A stretch of 64,000 nt of DNA from Spirochaetaceae bacterium (GCA_007694005.1 RECN01000100.1:62001-126000), one strand, 5' to 3'; shown: positions 28,935 to 39,173, counted from the stretch's first letter. Program-made: numbers and translations. Notes: generated by a model not told the origin, from the letters alone.

Positions 28935-31583
28935 ATGCACGAACCTAACGGCATACCGTCATTTCTGTTCACCGATATACAGGGGAGCACCTCTTTGTGG
29001 GAGCGACATCCTGACCTCATGCAGGCAGCGCTTCAGCGGCATGACGAGTTACTGCGGGCTGCCATCGAAGGAAACCACGGTCGTGTGTTCAAGACCGTCG
29101 GGGACGCGTTCTGTGCAGTCTTTGAGTCGAGTGCCGACGCAGTACGGGCGGCGGTGCAGGCTCAGCATCTGCTTGTCGCAGAATCCTGGGACGCAGCGCT
29201 GGGAACCCTCCTGTGCCGCATGGGCATACACAGCGGACCCGCACAGTTTCGCGATCAGGACTACTTCGGAACGACCTTGAACCGGACAGCGCGCATCGAG
29301 GCAGCAGCCCACGGCGGTCAGATTCTCCTGTCCGCGGATGCACAAGCTCTGATACCCGAAAACGCCGTCCCTGGTGTACATTTTCTCGATTGTGGTGTCC
29401 ATCGCCTCAAAGACCTGCTCCAGCCGGAACAGATATTTCAGGTCCGTGCCTCGGGTCTCAGGCAGAACTTCCCTCCCCTGCGCACCCTCGACTCGGTGCG
29501 CGTTCATCTTCCGTCGGAACGCACACCCTTCGTCGGACGCACCCGCGAGCGCGAAGCGGTGCTATCGCTACTGTCCCGGCCCGAGGTGCGGCTGGTGACG
29601 CTGACCGGACCCGGAGGGACCGGAAAAACGCGTCTGAGCCTGAAGGTCGCCGCTGAAATCAGCGAACAGTTTTCCGACGGTGTGTGGTTCGTACCGCTCG
29701 AGTCGGTAACGGACGCGGACGGACTGATCCGCGCAGTCGCAAACGCATTGTCGGTGCAATTGCCGCCGGAAGGAGCGCTCGCCGCAGTCGGGGACTATCT
29801 GCGCGATAAATCGCTTCTGCTCGTACTGGATAACTTTGAACAGCTTGTGACCGAAGCGCCAGTGATCGCGCAGATACTGGACCAGGCGCCGGGAGTCAAG
29901 GCACTTTTCTCCAGCCGCGAGCGCCTGCGACTCTACGGCGAGCACGAGTATCCCGTACCGGCGCTGAACATCCCGGACCAGGCAGGACGGATAACACCCG
30001 CAGTCGCTCTTGAATACGAGGCAATCAAGCTCTTCTCGCAGCGCGCTCATGCGGTCAGACCCGATTTTGAACTGGACGAACAGAATGTCCGCACGATCTG
30101 TGACATATGCAGGCGTCTCGACGGTCTGCCGCTAGCAATCGAACTCGCGTCGGTCCGCTGTCGTTATGTTCCCGTGGAGTCGATTCTCGAAGGACTCACC
30201 CGCAGCCTCGACATGCTCTCAGGCGGAGCCCGCGATCTACCTCCCCGACAACGGACGATTCGTGGAGCGATCGGATGGAGCTACGAGCTCCTGACAGAGG
30301 AGGAGCGGGCCGTGTTCCGCGCACTCGGCGTGTGCGCCGGTGGCTGTACGCCGGACGTTATACCGCATCTGCTTGAGACCCCGTACGAACCGTACGAAAT
30401 AATCGAATCGCTGATCGACAAGAACCTCCTGCGCGAGTCACAGGTCAACGGCGCAGTGCGTCTTTCCATGCTTGAGGTTGTCCGTGATTACGCCCGTGAG
30501 ACGCTCAAAGAGCATGGGGAACTGGATGCGGTATACGCTCGACACGCCACGTTTTATGCCGGTTTCGCCGAACGGTACGGATACTCGATAGACGAAGAAC
30601 GGGACTTCACCGAGCTCTTTCCTATCCTGTATGCCGAGATTGAGAACTTCCGCCTCGCCATGCGGTGGTCCGTTTCCGCCGGTGAGCGGGAATGTGCATT
30701 GCGTCTTATTGCTCCATTGTGGAAGCTTTGGTTCTGGATCGGGCGGCAGAGCGAACTGCTTGATTACCTGAATCAGGCTTTGACTCTGACGGGATCAGCC
30801 TCGCCACTCTTTGAGGCGCATGCCCGCCGCATTCTGGCGAACATCCTCCCCAGCACGAATGACCCCGCGCAGCTGCAAGCAGTTCGGGCCCTGTACCTGG
30901 AAGCCCGTGACTTGTACCGTGAAGCGGGTAACACCAACGGTGTTGCTGCGACTATATCGAACACCGGAAATATCCTGAACAGGGAAGGTGACCGTGAAGG
31001 GGCAATACAATGTTTGTCAGAGGCCCGGAACCTCGCGCGTTCTATTAAGAATGAAGGGGTACTTCGGCGCGCGACTATAAACCTGGCGACGATATACGCC
31101 GAACAGGAGCGCTTCGAAGATGCGCTGGCTGTTCTTGAGGAAGAGCTTGCGACCGCCCGCGGCAGCAGAGACCGCATCAGCGTAGCTCAGGTAGTCTATG
31201 CACAGGCCCGGGTTCTCCTCGAGGCTGGCCGGATTGACCCGGCACGGAAGAAGATCTGTGAGTCAATCACGCTCCTGGTCGGTGACCGATCGGGCGTCTA
31301 CATGCTGACACCGGTTTCCTGGATTGTGTTTCTCATAGCTCGGATTGCAGAGGCACAGGGACGCTTCGAGGTCGCTGCCGAGCTTCTCGGCAGCGTGGAA
31401 TCGCTCGTTTCTGTGTCTGAGATGTCCATGGACCTCGGATACGAAGAGGCGTATACCGCAATCTGCAAAGGATTGAAAGAAAGGCTTGGTGAAGACTCGT
31501 ATGCGCGGCAGTATGAAAACGGGCGCCAACGAACGACCGAGGAAGTAATTTCACTCGCACGGTCGGCGATGGAGTGCACCTAA
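28935..31583 (+). CDS. Class III adenylate/guanylate cyclase - STAND ATPase - TPR signalling protein
   Basis: PSFLFTDIQGSTSLWERHPD and VFKTVGDAFCAVF (cyclase); LTGPGGTGKTRLSLKVA and LLLVLDNFEQL (STAND NTPase); C-terminal TPR-like helices. Confidence 0.88.
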   Translation: MHEPNGIPSFLFTDIQGSTSLWERHPDLMQAALQRHDELLRAAIEGNHGRVFKTVGDAFCAVFESSADAVRAAVQAQHLLVAESWDAALGTLLCRMGIHSGPAQFRDQDYFGTTLNRTARIEAAAHGGQILLSADAQALIPENAVPGVHFLDCGVHRLKDLLQPEQIFQVRASGLRQNFPPLRTLDSVRVHLPSERTPFVGRTREREAVLSLLSRPEVRLVTLTGPGGTGKTRLSLKVAAEISEQFSDGVWFVPLESVTDADGLIRAVANALSVQLPPEGALAAVGDYLRDKSLLLVLDNFEQLVTEAPVIAQILDQAPGVKALFSSRERLRLYGEHEYPVPALNIPDQAGRITPAVALEYEAIKLFSQRAHAVRPDFELDEQNVRTICDICRRLDGLPLAIELASVRCRYVPVESILEGLTRSLDMLSGGARDLPPRQRTIRGAIGWSYELLTEEERAVFRALGVCAGGCTPDVIPHLLETPYEPYEIIESLIDKNLLRESQVNGAVRLSMLEVVRDYARETLKEHGELDAVYARHATFYAGFAERYGYSIDEERDFTELFPILYAEIENFRLAMRWSVSAGERECALRLIAPLWKLWFWIGRQSELLDYLNQALTLTGSASPLFEAHARRILANILPSTNDPAQLQAVRALYLEARDLYREAGNTNGVAATISNTGNILNREGDREGAIQCLSEARNLARSIKNEGVLRRATINLATIYAEQERFEDALAVLEEELATARGSRDRISVAQVVYAQARVLLEAGRIDPARKKICESITLLVGDRSGVYMLTPVSWIVFLIARIAEAQGRFEVAAELLGSVESLVSVSEMSMDLGYEEAYTAICKGLKERLGEDSYARQYENGRQRTTEEVISLARSAMECT

Positions 31584-31612
31584 CGGCGAACGCCAATAAC
31601 GTTTCGTCCGGT

Positions 31613-32008
31613 CTACCAGCTGTTGTTCTGACCCGAGTCCTGCACGCTGCCGGTGATACGGGCCCCGCTGAGGTCTACGTTATTACCGCTTATGCGGACG
31701 TTTCCATCGATCGTCAACGCCGACAGGCTGACACCGTTTCCGCTGATACGCAATGTACCGGTAATACGGGTCTGACCTGCTCCCTGCCCGGTGAGCGTCA
31801 CTCTGTTGTGTGATATGGCTGATGCCCGGTACGTTTGCGCTTCGAGCGTTATTCGCGTGTTGTTGCTCATTTCCGGAAGCGTGTTTGCACCTCCACTGCC
31901 AGTGAGCATGCCGATCTGAAAACCCGGGGTCATGCAACCGCCGAGCAGGACGGTGACAAAGACCAGCGATAGAAAATAATAGCGGCGGCTCAGGTGGAAT
32001 AGCTTCAT
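31613..32008 (-). CDS. Small lipoprotein with beta-helix-like repeats
   Basis: Lipobox FVTVLLGGC; repeated RISGNGVSLSALTIDGNVRISGNNVDLSGARITGSV. Confidence 0.6.
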   Translation of the reverse strand: MKLFHLSRRYYFLSLVFVTVLLGGCMTPGFQIGMLTGSGGANTLPEMSNNTRITLEAQTYRASAISHNRVTLTGQGAGQTRITGTLRISGNGVSLSALTIDGNVRISGNNVDLSGARITGSVQDSGQNNSW

Positions 32009-32062
32009 ATGTGTATAGTATATCACACGCATCGACCGGTGGCACGGCGCGAGCGCTATTGC

Positions 32063-32494
32063 TCACAGAAGCTGTAGTTTTAAACCCGGATACCGCCGGA
32101 ATCCGGTGTCTGCGGTCACGAACACGGCGTCGTACCGGATCGCGAGCGCGGCGAGCATTGCATCCGGTACCGCGTTCCCGTTCTCCCCACCGGTGAGCGC
32201 GAGGTGTCGAAAAATGCCGTAGGTCATTTCGTCGATATCGGTAAACCGTACAGCCGGATGATCCTGATATATGTCCAGAAATGACCAGGCCTCGCTTGCA
32301 GAAGCAGGCTCGCGGAAGATTCGTACGTTGGTGACAATACGAACGAACGACGCCGCCACAGTCGGCGAGAACAATACGGATTCGCCCGATGCACGCGACG
32401 ATTCAAGAGCCGCACGCGCCTGTTGGAAGTACGGACTGTCAGATCGAAACGCGTACACCAGAACGTTCACGTCGTGAAGCGTCATCGGTGCCAC
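32063..32494 (-). CDS. vapC: PIN-domain toxin (VapC-like)
   Basis: LHDVNVLVYAFRSDSPYFQQARAALE...GNAVPDAMLAALAIRYDAVFVTADTGFRRYPGL. Confidence 0.9.
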   Translation of the reverse strand: MAPMTLHDVNVLVYAFRSDSPYFQQARAALESSRASGESVLFSPTVAASFVRIVTNVRIFREPASASEAWSFLDIYQDHPAVRFTDIDEMTYGIFRHLALTGGENGNAVPDAMLAALAIRYDAVFVTADTGFRRYPGLKLQLL

Positions 32495-32709
32495 TCATCA
32501 GCATCAACTGTCTGCAACTTCAACCAATCCACACCGGGAACGACGCCTCCCCCGGAGGTGCACACAGGGAGTTCTCTCGGTCGCTCGGAGCGCGCGATCT
32601 CAGTCGACAGTCCGCTCACGAGCATATCGGTGAGTGTCCGCCCGTCGCGGAGCGCAATGAGCTTGGCCTGCCGGACCAGATTATCCGGAATATTCAGGGT
32701 CGTTTTCAT
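32482..32709 (-). CDS. vapB: Ribbon-helix-helix antitoxin of the second VapBC pair
   Basis: MKTTLNIPDNLVRQAKLIALRDGRTLTDMLVSGLSTEI; overlaps vapC start. Confidence 0.85.
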   Translation of the reverse strand: MKTTLNIPDNLVRQAKLIALRDGRTLTDMLVSGLSTEIARSERPRELPVCTSGGGVVPGVDWLKLQTVDADEWHR

Positions 32710-32723
32710 ACAGATAACTGTAC

Positions 32724-32735
32724 TCTGTATACAGA
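32724..32735. promoter_or_regulatory. Palindromic operator upstream of vapBC-2
   Basis: TCTGTATACAGA perfect 12-bp palindrome; ATACAGATA also occurs as a direct repeat pair around it. Confidence 0.55.
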
Positions 32736-32805
32736 TATACGTCTACCTGATTTTTGTTGTATATATACTATTGTCTATATGCTGTAATTTACTTATTATG
32801 GCTTC

Positions 32806-33981
32806 ATGAAACGAAACACATCCACGCTCCTGTTCACACTCGGGTTTCTCGCCTTCTGGGCAAACGGAGACAACTACGCCGCGGCACCGCTGCTCGTCAG
32901 CATCGCAGCGGATCTGAACCTCGGCGTCTCGACCGCCGCGCTGTCGGTAACCGCCTACATGGTAACCTTCGGGTTTTTCACCGTGCTGTTCGGCCCGCTC
33001 GGTGACCGATTCGGCCGCGGCCGCATTATCAAAGTCGCCGCCTTCGGCACCGCGATCTTCAGCATACTCGGGGGCTTTGCCTTCAACTTCCCTTCACTCG
33101 TCGTGTTTCGTGGATTCAACGGTGCCTTTGCCGCCGGAATTTTCCCGGTTACTATGGCGCTGATCGGCGAGCAGTTCTCCGACGAGAACCGGCAGGGTGC
33201 GATCGCCAGGGTCATGGGGATGATGTTTCTCGGCGGCGCCTCAGCGACCGCAATCGGCGGTATCATCGCCGAGTTCGGAAGCTGGAGAGGCGTGTACATC
33301 CTCTACGGTGTCGCCGAGCTGATTCTCGCATTCATTGTCGTTCGGGCCGTGCCCGCGGGCAAGCCGTCTGATAAGCCCTTCTCACTGTTTGCCAGCTACC
33401 GGACTGCACTCGCGACGCCCGGACTCGCGGCGATCGTCGGTACGATCTTCTTCGTCGGCTTCGCGGTATTCGGAAGCTTCTCCTACGGCGGTCACTACGT
33501 AGAAGAGCTGACCGGACTTCCGCTGATACTTGTAGGACTGGTAGTCACCGCCTTCGGTCTCGGAGCTGTGGCTGGTAGCCGTGTCATACCCCGACTTCGC
33601 GGGAAACTCGGTGGTGCGTTCCTTCCGACCATGGGCATAATCGGCAGTGCGAGTCTTGGATCACTCGTGCTGACCGCGAGCGTGCCCGTCATGGTCGCCG
33701 GGTTCTTCGGCTTCGGGCTCGCCTTCGTGTCGCTACAATCAACGCTCATTATGGCAGCGCAGATGCGCCTCCCGCAGTTACGCGGAACCGCCATGTCACT
33801 CGCGTCATTCGCGATGTTTCTCGGAGGAGGTATCGGCACCCAGGTTAACGGGATAATAATCGACTCAGTCGGCGTGTCGCTGATCTACGCGCCGGCAGCG
33901 GTATTCGTCCTGCTGACCGCACTCGTGGCGATGCGCCTGACGCGACGACCGGTACCGGCGGCAGTCCCGGCACAGGCATAG
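32806..33981 (+). CDS. MFS transporter
   Basis: ORF 391 aa, 12-TM pattern; FGPLGDRFGRGRIIKVAAFGTAIFSILGGFAF. Confidence 0.88.
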   Translation: MKRNTSTLLFTLGFLAFWANGDNYAAAPLLVSIAADLNLGVSTAALSVTAYMVTFGFFTVLFGPLGDRFGRGRIIKVAAFGTAIFSILGGFAFNFPSLVVFRGFNGAFAAGIFPVTMALIGEQFSDENRQGAIARVMGMMFLGGASATAIGGIIAEFGSWRGVYILYGVAELILAFIVVRAVPAGKPSDKPFSLFASYRTALATPGLAAIVGTIFFVGFAVFGSFSYGGHYVEELTGLPLILVGLVVTAFGLGAVAGSRVIPRLRGKLGGAFLPTMGIIGSASLGSLVLTASVPVMVAGFFGFGLAFVSLQSTLIMAAQMRLPQLRGTAMSLASFAMFLGGGIGTQVNGIIIDSVGVSLIYAPAAVFVLLTALVAMRLTRRPVPAAVPAQA

Positions 33982-34020
33982 GCTGAGCGCCTCAGTTGCG
34001 TTAACAGGAAACATAATGAT

Positions 34021-34048
34021 ATAATTTCCCTGTGAAAAGGGAAATTAT
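34021..34048. promoter_or_regulatory. Perfect inverted repeat overlapping -10 and start region of the DUF4143 ATPase gene
   Basis: ATAATTTCCC-TGTGAAAA-GGGAAATTAT; -10 TATAAT at 34020-34025, -35 TTGCGT at 33996-34001 (18-bp spacer). Confidence 0.7.
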
Positions 34049-35264
34049 GCGACGGTATTTTTTGGATCGACAGGGCGCTCAGGCAAGACGATCCTATTTC
34101 TCCAGAGAGTTGCGGATTAACCTGGAGTTCCACCGCCAGACCGGAAAAATCGTGGCTATACTGGGGACGCGGCGATCCGGAAAATCAACGTACTTGCTGC
34201 AGTTGCAGCAGCAGCTGGGACTGAAACCACAACAGGCCATGTGGGTGGATTTCACTGAGTACCTCTGGCAGGATTTTCGTGTGGCCGACTGGCACCTGCT
34301 GTGGGAGGTCGCGCTGGAGATCTGCGCCCCGCATGAGCCGGTCTTTTTTCTCGATGAGATACAGCAGCTGCAGGATTTTGAGTCCGGGCTGCGCTACCTG
34401 CAGAACCAGAACGCCTTCATTATTGTTACCGGCTCCAACTCATCACTCTTTACCCGGACCCTCGCGGAATCGCTGCGGGGGAAGGTTCTCAGCTACGAAC
34501 TCTATCCGCTCAGCTTTGAGGAGTTTCTGCTGTTTCGCAACTATTCGACCGAACAGTCGCTCGACAGCCGTAAAAAAGCTGAGATAAACAACCTGCTGCA
34601 GGAGTACTTGCAGTGGGGTGGATTTCCCGAGGTCGTCCTGGCACACGAACCTGAACTCAAACAACACCTGCTGCAGTCGTATGTGGACACCATGCTGCTG
34701 CGCGACGTGGTTGAACGGCACGAGATCAAGAACGTAGCGCTGGTGGAGAAACTGTTTCAGAAAGCACTGCTATCGTTTACCAAGACCTTTTCGGTGCACA
34801 AGTGGTACAACGACTTTAAAAGCCAGGGCATGCGGCTCTCCAAGGACACCTTGTACGACTACCTGCACCATCTCGAAGAAAGCCTGTTCCTGATAACCCT
34901 GCAGAACAAGGCGAACCCCGCCGCCGCGCGAAAGATCTATCTGGTAGATAACGGGCTGTATCAGACGATCCGCTCTCAGCCGGACAAGGGACAACTGTGG
35001 GAGAATGCCTGTCTGGTCAAGCTGCTGCGCTCCGGAACCAGGCCACACTTCTGGCTGGGTGAGCAGGGCGAAGTCGATTTTATAACGGATACCGAGTTAA
35101 TACAGGCAAGCCTTGAGCTGCACGCCGACAACATCCAGCGCGAACAGGACCCTCTGCTGCGGCTGAACCCCCACTTTCCCTCCGCACAACCCGTACTCTG
35201 GCTTCGCACCGAACCGCATGCGATCAATCCTGATCCCGGTATCGTGGTTCGCAGCGGGCTGTGA
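34032..35264 (+). CDS. AAA ATPase with DUF4143 C-terminal domain
   Basis: IVAILGTRRSGKSTYLLQLQQQL Walker A; VFFLDEIQQLQDFE Walker B; C-terminal WENACLVKLLRSG...GEVDFI nuclease-like motif. GTG start at 34032 or ATG at 34047. Confidence 0.88.
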   Translation: MKREIMRRYFLDRQGAQARRSYFSRELRINLEFHRQTGKIVAILGTRRSGKSTYLLQLQQQLGLKPQQAMWVDFTEYLWQDFRVADWHLLWEVALEICAPHEPVFFLDEIQQLQDFESGLRYLQNQNAFIIVTGSNSSLFTRTLAESLRGKVLSYELYPLSFEEFLLFRNYSTEQSLDSRKKAEINNLLQEYLQWGGFPEVVLAHEPELKQHLLQSYVDTMLLRDVVERHEIKNVALVEKLFQKALLSFTKTFSVHKWYNDFKSQGMRLSKDTLYDYLHHLEESLFLITLQNKANPAAARKIYLVDNGLYQTIRSQPDKGQLWENACLVKLLRSGTRPHFWLGEQGEVDFITDTELIQASLELHADNIQREQDPLLRLNPHFPSAQPVLWLRTEPHAINPDPGIVVRSGL

Positions 35265-35315
35265 GTTCGTTCAACAGGGAGGACGCCACCGCCTCACGCG
35301 TGATACGCTTGACCT

Positions 35316-36263
35316 GTGATGCAGGACGATCACCAGGACGCTCAGATACGGGAAACCTACGGGTATCTTTTTATCGCAGCCGCCGCCGTCCTCTGGGCTG
35401 CGGCGGGTCCGGTCTCACGACAACTCTATAACCTCGGTATCTCTCCAATGGAAACCGCGTTCTGGCGCACCGCCGGCGCTGCTGTCCTTTTCGTGATCAG
35501 GCTGCTTGTATCCCGCAGGAACACAGGACCGCCTGTCACCAGGCGCCATACGCCGATGCTCATTGGCTTCGGAGCGCTCGGGGTCGGCGGATTCATGGTG
35601 TCACTTGCATACGCGATTGACACCGGGGGCATCAATCTCGCGGTAATACTGCTCTACACGTCGCCCGCCTTCGTGGCGGTCGGCGCCTGGCTCGCGTTCG
35701 GCGAGCCCATCAACCCCGAGCGCTGGATTCTGATAGCCCTGACGATTGCGGGGGTGGTCCTGGTCGCAGTCGGCGGCGGCCGTGGTATAAACGTAACGGC
35801 TGTTTCGCTGAGCTGGGGTTTCGCCGCAACAGTAACCTACTCGGGATACTACCTGGTCGGAAAGTGGGCCATACATCGCTACCGACCACCATGGATACTC
35901 GCGGTCATGTTTCCCGTTGCCGCGGTTTCGATCCTGCCTTTCGTTCGCTTCGCGGCGTACACGGCTCCGGTGGTAATCTGGCTGCTCATTCTGAGTGTGA
36001 TGAGCACCTACCTCCCCTATCTCCTGTACTACCACGGACTCACGCGCGTCGCGGTCTCCCGGGCGGTTGTCGTTGCGACGATCGAACCTGTGGTCGCAGC
36101 GCTGCTCGCCGCGATCATCTTCGACGAAATGTACGCTCCCCTCGCGCTGCTCGGAGCCTCGTTCGTCATCTTCGCCGCGGCGCGCGCATCGATGCCGGTA
36201 CGGGGAAGCGTGCGCATACCAAAGCCATCGCTTCGGTTAATCAGGAAGAAGATCCGAGCGTAA
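35316..36263 (+). CDS. EamA/DMT-family transporter
   Basis: ORF 315 aa; 10-TM pattern with two EamA repeats. Confidence 0.85.
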   Translation: MMQDDHQDAQIRETYGYLFIAAAAVLWAAAGPVSRQLYNLGISPMETAFWRTAGAAVLFVIRLLVSRRNTGPPVTRRHTPMLIGFGALGVGGFMVSLAYAIDTGGINLAVILLYTSPAFVAVGAWLAFGEPINPERWILIALTIAGVVLVAVGGGRGINVTAVSLSWGFAATVTYSGYYLVGKWAIHRYRPPWILAVMFPVAAVSILPFVRFAAYTAPVVIWLLILSVMSTYLPYLLYYHGLTRVAVSRAVVVATIEPVVAALLAAIIFDEMYAPLALLGASFVIFAAARASMPVRGSVRIPKPSLRLIRKKIRA

Positions 36264-36294
36264 CGCGCGCTCGATTGTCGCAGGTCGGGTGTGC

Positions 36295-38439
36295 TTAGCG
36301 CACGACCGAACCTTGCAGCCGAATATCGTTGTACGACGCACCAATACGTACTCCGTACTCGCCGGGTGCGACAACCCACGCACTGGCTGACTCGTCGTAG
36401 TGGGAAAAATCACTCTCGGTCAGACAGAGCGACACAGTACGTGTTTCATCGGGCATGAGAAACACTTTTTCGTAGCCTTTGAGCTCGCGCTCGGGACGAT
36501 CCGAACCTGCCGGTGGTGCGATGTAGAGCTGCGCGATCTCTGCTCCGGCCACGTGGCCGCTGTTGGTGACGGTGAAAACGACACGCACACAGTTCGACTC
36601 TGTGGAACCATTCGCTCCGGTGTTATCCGGCGCAGCAGTCACACGAAGGTCGTCGTAGGTGAAACTCGTGTATGAGAGCCCGTGACCGAACCAGTAGCGC
36701 ACAGGCTTTTCTTTCGCCGCGTACCACCGGTAGCCGACGTAGATGCCTTCGTTGTACACGACGTCGTTCGGCCACTCAATGTCGAGCCCCTCCGGACCAC
36801 GATTAAGCGGGTGCTCTCCATCCGGCTGGACCTGTTCAGGCCGGCCCCCTTCCGGCAGATAATCGGCGCCGGGTGAGTCGGCAAAATCGCATTCGATAGT
36901 AAACGGCAGCTTCGCCGACGGGTTGGTGTGCCCGAACAAAATGTCAGCGACCGCGGCTGCCCCTTCCTGTCCGCAGAAGAAGGTGTACAGAATCGCTGCG
37001 ACCGAATCGTGCCACGGCATGGCGATTGCTCCTCCCGAGACTATCGAGACAACGGTCCGGGGGTTCGCGGCTGCGGCCCGGGCGATAAGCGCATTCTGAC
37101 GCTCAGGAAGCGAGAAATCGCGGTCCGCGCCTTCGCCTTCAAACTCGAAGCCGGTGAAAACGAGCACCAGCGAGGCAGCGTCCAGTTCTTCGGCAGTCGG
37201 CTCCGCGCGGTACATGACAATCGCTCCATCGGCAAGGTCGTTGACCGCTTCGAAAAACGATGTGTGGTTATATCCCGCGACATAGCCGGAGCCCTTGCCA
37301 CTTATCGGCGTGCGCACACCCCAGTTGCCGGTCACGAGAATCGTCCGGCCATCGTCTACCAGTGCCGGAAGAACATCACCCTCATTCTTAAGCAGTACTA
37401 CTCCCTCGGCGGCGACCCGATATGCTACGGATTCGTGCTCTGGCAGAAGTTCGAGGAGCTCGGGCATCTCTCGCCAGGATTCTTCGTAGAAGCCCATGCG
37501 TATACAGGCTTTGATCACGTATTCGGCCATGCGGCGGATACGCGGATCCCCGGTGAGCGTGTCGCGTTTCGCCTCGAGCATTTCTCCGTAGGGCATCTCC
37601 AGGTCCTGTCCGGAGGATGCAACGAGTTCTCCGTCGGTGACCGAAGTCCAGTCGGTCATGACCAGACCGTCGAAGCCAAGCTCGCCACGGAGAAGACCCT
37701 GAATAACACGCTCACCTTCGCCGCAGTACTCGCCGTTCAACTGATTGTAGCTGGTCATGACCGCGCCGACGCCGGCCTCTACCGCCGCCCGAAACGCAGG
37801 CAGGTAGATTTCTTCCAGCGCGCGCCGCCCGACCACCGAGTTACTCAAACGGCGGCACCAGTCGGAATTGTTTGCGATGAAATGCTTGACCGTCGCCATG
37901 GTTCCGGTCTGCTGCAGCGCGGTCACGAAAATGCGCGCCATGTCGGCGGCGAGAAAGGGGTCTTCGCCAGCGTACTCGAAGTTTCGCCCGTTCCCCGCAA
38001 TGCGGTAGATGTTCACCCCGGGGCCGAGCAGCACGTGAATACCCCCTGCCCGGCATTCCTCGCCGATTGCACGGGCGTATTGCGCGGCAAGCGCACGGTT
38101 CCACGAAGAGGCAAGATTAAGGAATCCGGGAAAAGAAACGGTACGGTGCAGGTGCCCGGCGACAATGCCGGTGCGCAGGTTCGTACCCGGTTCGACCGAC
38201 TCGCGAAGGTGCACACCCTGCGTTGCATCGAAAAGCTTGATTTCCGGCAGGCCGAGGCGCTCGATCGCGCGGATCACAAACCCGTCGCCGATTACCAGAT
38301 CGAGTTGCTCGGTGTCGGTCATCGTAGCGACGATTTCCTGCGCCCGTCGCTGTGCCTGGTCATCGGCAACCGGAGGATTGAAGGGGGTAAGGCCGGCGCG
38401 CATGAGACTATCGCGCAGCCGCGTGCTTTGTGTGGTCAT
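36295..38439 (-). CDS. GH3 family beta-glucosidase-like glycoside hydrolase
   Basis: ORF 714 aa; nucleophile region LGFDGLVMTDWTSVTDGELVASSGQDLEMP; VKHFIANNSDWCRR; C-terminal fibronectin-III-like domain. Confidence 0.93.
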   Translation of the reverse strand: MTTQSTRLRDSLMRAGLTPFNPPVADDQAQRRAQEIVATMTDTEQLDLVIGDGFVIRAIERLGLPEIKLFDATQGVHLRESVEPGTNLRTGIVAGHLHRTVSFPGFLNLASSWNRALAAQYARAIGEECRAGGIHVLLGPGVNIYRIAGNGRNFEYAGEDPFLAADMARIFVTALQQTGTMATVKHFIANNSDWCRRLSNSVVGRRALEEIYLPAFRAAVEAGVGAVMTSYNQLNGEYCGEGERVIQGLLRGELGFDGLVMTDWTSVTDGELVASSGQDLEMPYGEMLEAKRDTLTGDPRIRRMAEYVIKACIRMGFYEESWREMPELLELLPEHESVAYRVAAEGVVLLKNEGDVLPALVDDGRTILVTGNWGVRTPISGKGSGYVAGYNHTSFFEAVNDLADGAIVMYRAEPTAEELDAASLVLVFTGFEFEGEGADRDFSLPERQNALIARAAAANPRTVVSIVSGGAIAMPWHDSVAAILYTFFCGQEGAAAVADILFGHTNPSAKLPFTIECDFADSPGADYLPEGGRPEQVQPDGEHPLNRGPEGLDIEWPNDVVYNEGIYVGYRWYAAKEKPVRYWFGHGLSYTSFTYDDLRVTAAPDNTGANGSTESNCVRVVFTVTNSGHVAGAEIAQLYIAPPAGSDRPERELKGYEKVFLMPDETRTVSLCLTESDFSHYDESASAWVVAPGEYGVRIGASYNDIRLQGSVVR

Positions 38440-38522
38440 AGGTCACTCCTGAGTAGCTCATTATAGGTTGTGATGCAGGTCTTGCGAAAGGAAAGCTCAA
38501 CAGACGCGCAGGAGAAAACCTC

Positions 38523-39173
38523 TTACGCTTCCCGCGTGAGCCAGGCAACGGTATTTTGCATGAGTCGTCGGTAGGAGGGGTGGTTCCAGACGAGCTCGGA
38601 GTGGCCGAGCGCGACGTGTGCCACGCGGCCGCTGCCTTCACGCTTACTCCAGGCAAGCGGGAACGCAGTCCCGCGATCGACGCCGAGGAGATGAACATCG
38701 ACCTGATCGGTGAGTCTCTGCTTGTATAGCTCGTCGTGAACGCAAAACGCTTCCAGCCCTTCGGTGATCGGGTGCTCACCGTACAGCGGATATACGGTAA
38801 AGCTGAACTGCGGCGGATGCTCGACGAACACGCCTCCGTTGAGCTCACCGAGGGCGGGCGAGGATTCCCCGAGCACCGTCGCCGAGTGATATGGCATGTA
38901 CGCGCCACCCGCCCGCACCCAGTCCCGGAGGCCTGAGATCTGCTCGTCGGTCATTTTCAGAGGGCCTGACTGCTCGCGACCGTCGCTATACCTGCCAAAG
39001 CAGGTGTCGCTTATCACGAGGTCATACCGGTGTTCGCCGAGCGAGAGTACTGCATCAAGATCATACGTATGCTCGATTTTCCAGTCCGGAAAGAGCTCGT
39101 GCATACTCTCAACGTAGCCTTCGAAGTCGTGGTAGATTCCACCGACGAGAATCAGCGCATGTTTTCGGGTCAT
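38523..39173 (-). CDS. ThuA domain-containing protein
   Basis: MTRKHALILVGGIYHDFEGYVESMHELF; GGAYMPYHSATVL; start trimmed to 39173. Confidence 0.8.
   Translation of the reverse strand: MTRKHALILVGGIYHDFEGYVESMHELFPDWKIEHTYDLDAVLSLGEHRYDLVISDTCFGRYSDGREQSGPLKMTDEQISGLRDWVRAGGAYMPYHSATVLGESSPALGELNGGVFVEHPPQFSFTVYPLYGEHPITEGLEAFCVHDELYKQRLTDQVDVHLLGVDRGTAFPLAWSKREGSGRVAHVALGHSELVWNHPSYRRLMQNTVAWLTREA

Noticed and set aside
36928-38466. 512-aa plus-strand ORF antisense to GH3
   Set aside because: Sense strand encodes a complete GH3 enzyme with active-site motifs; the antisense frame has no family signature.
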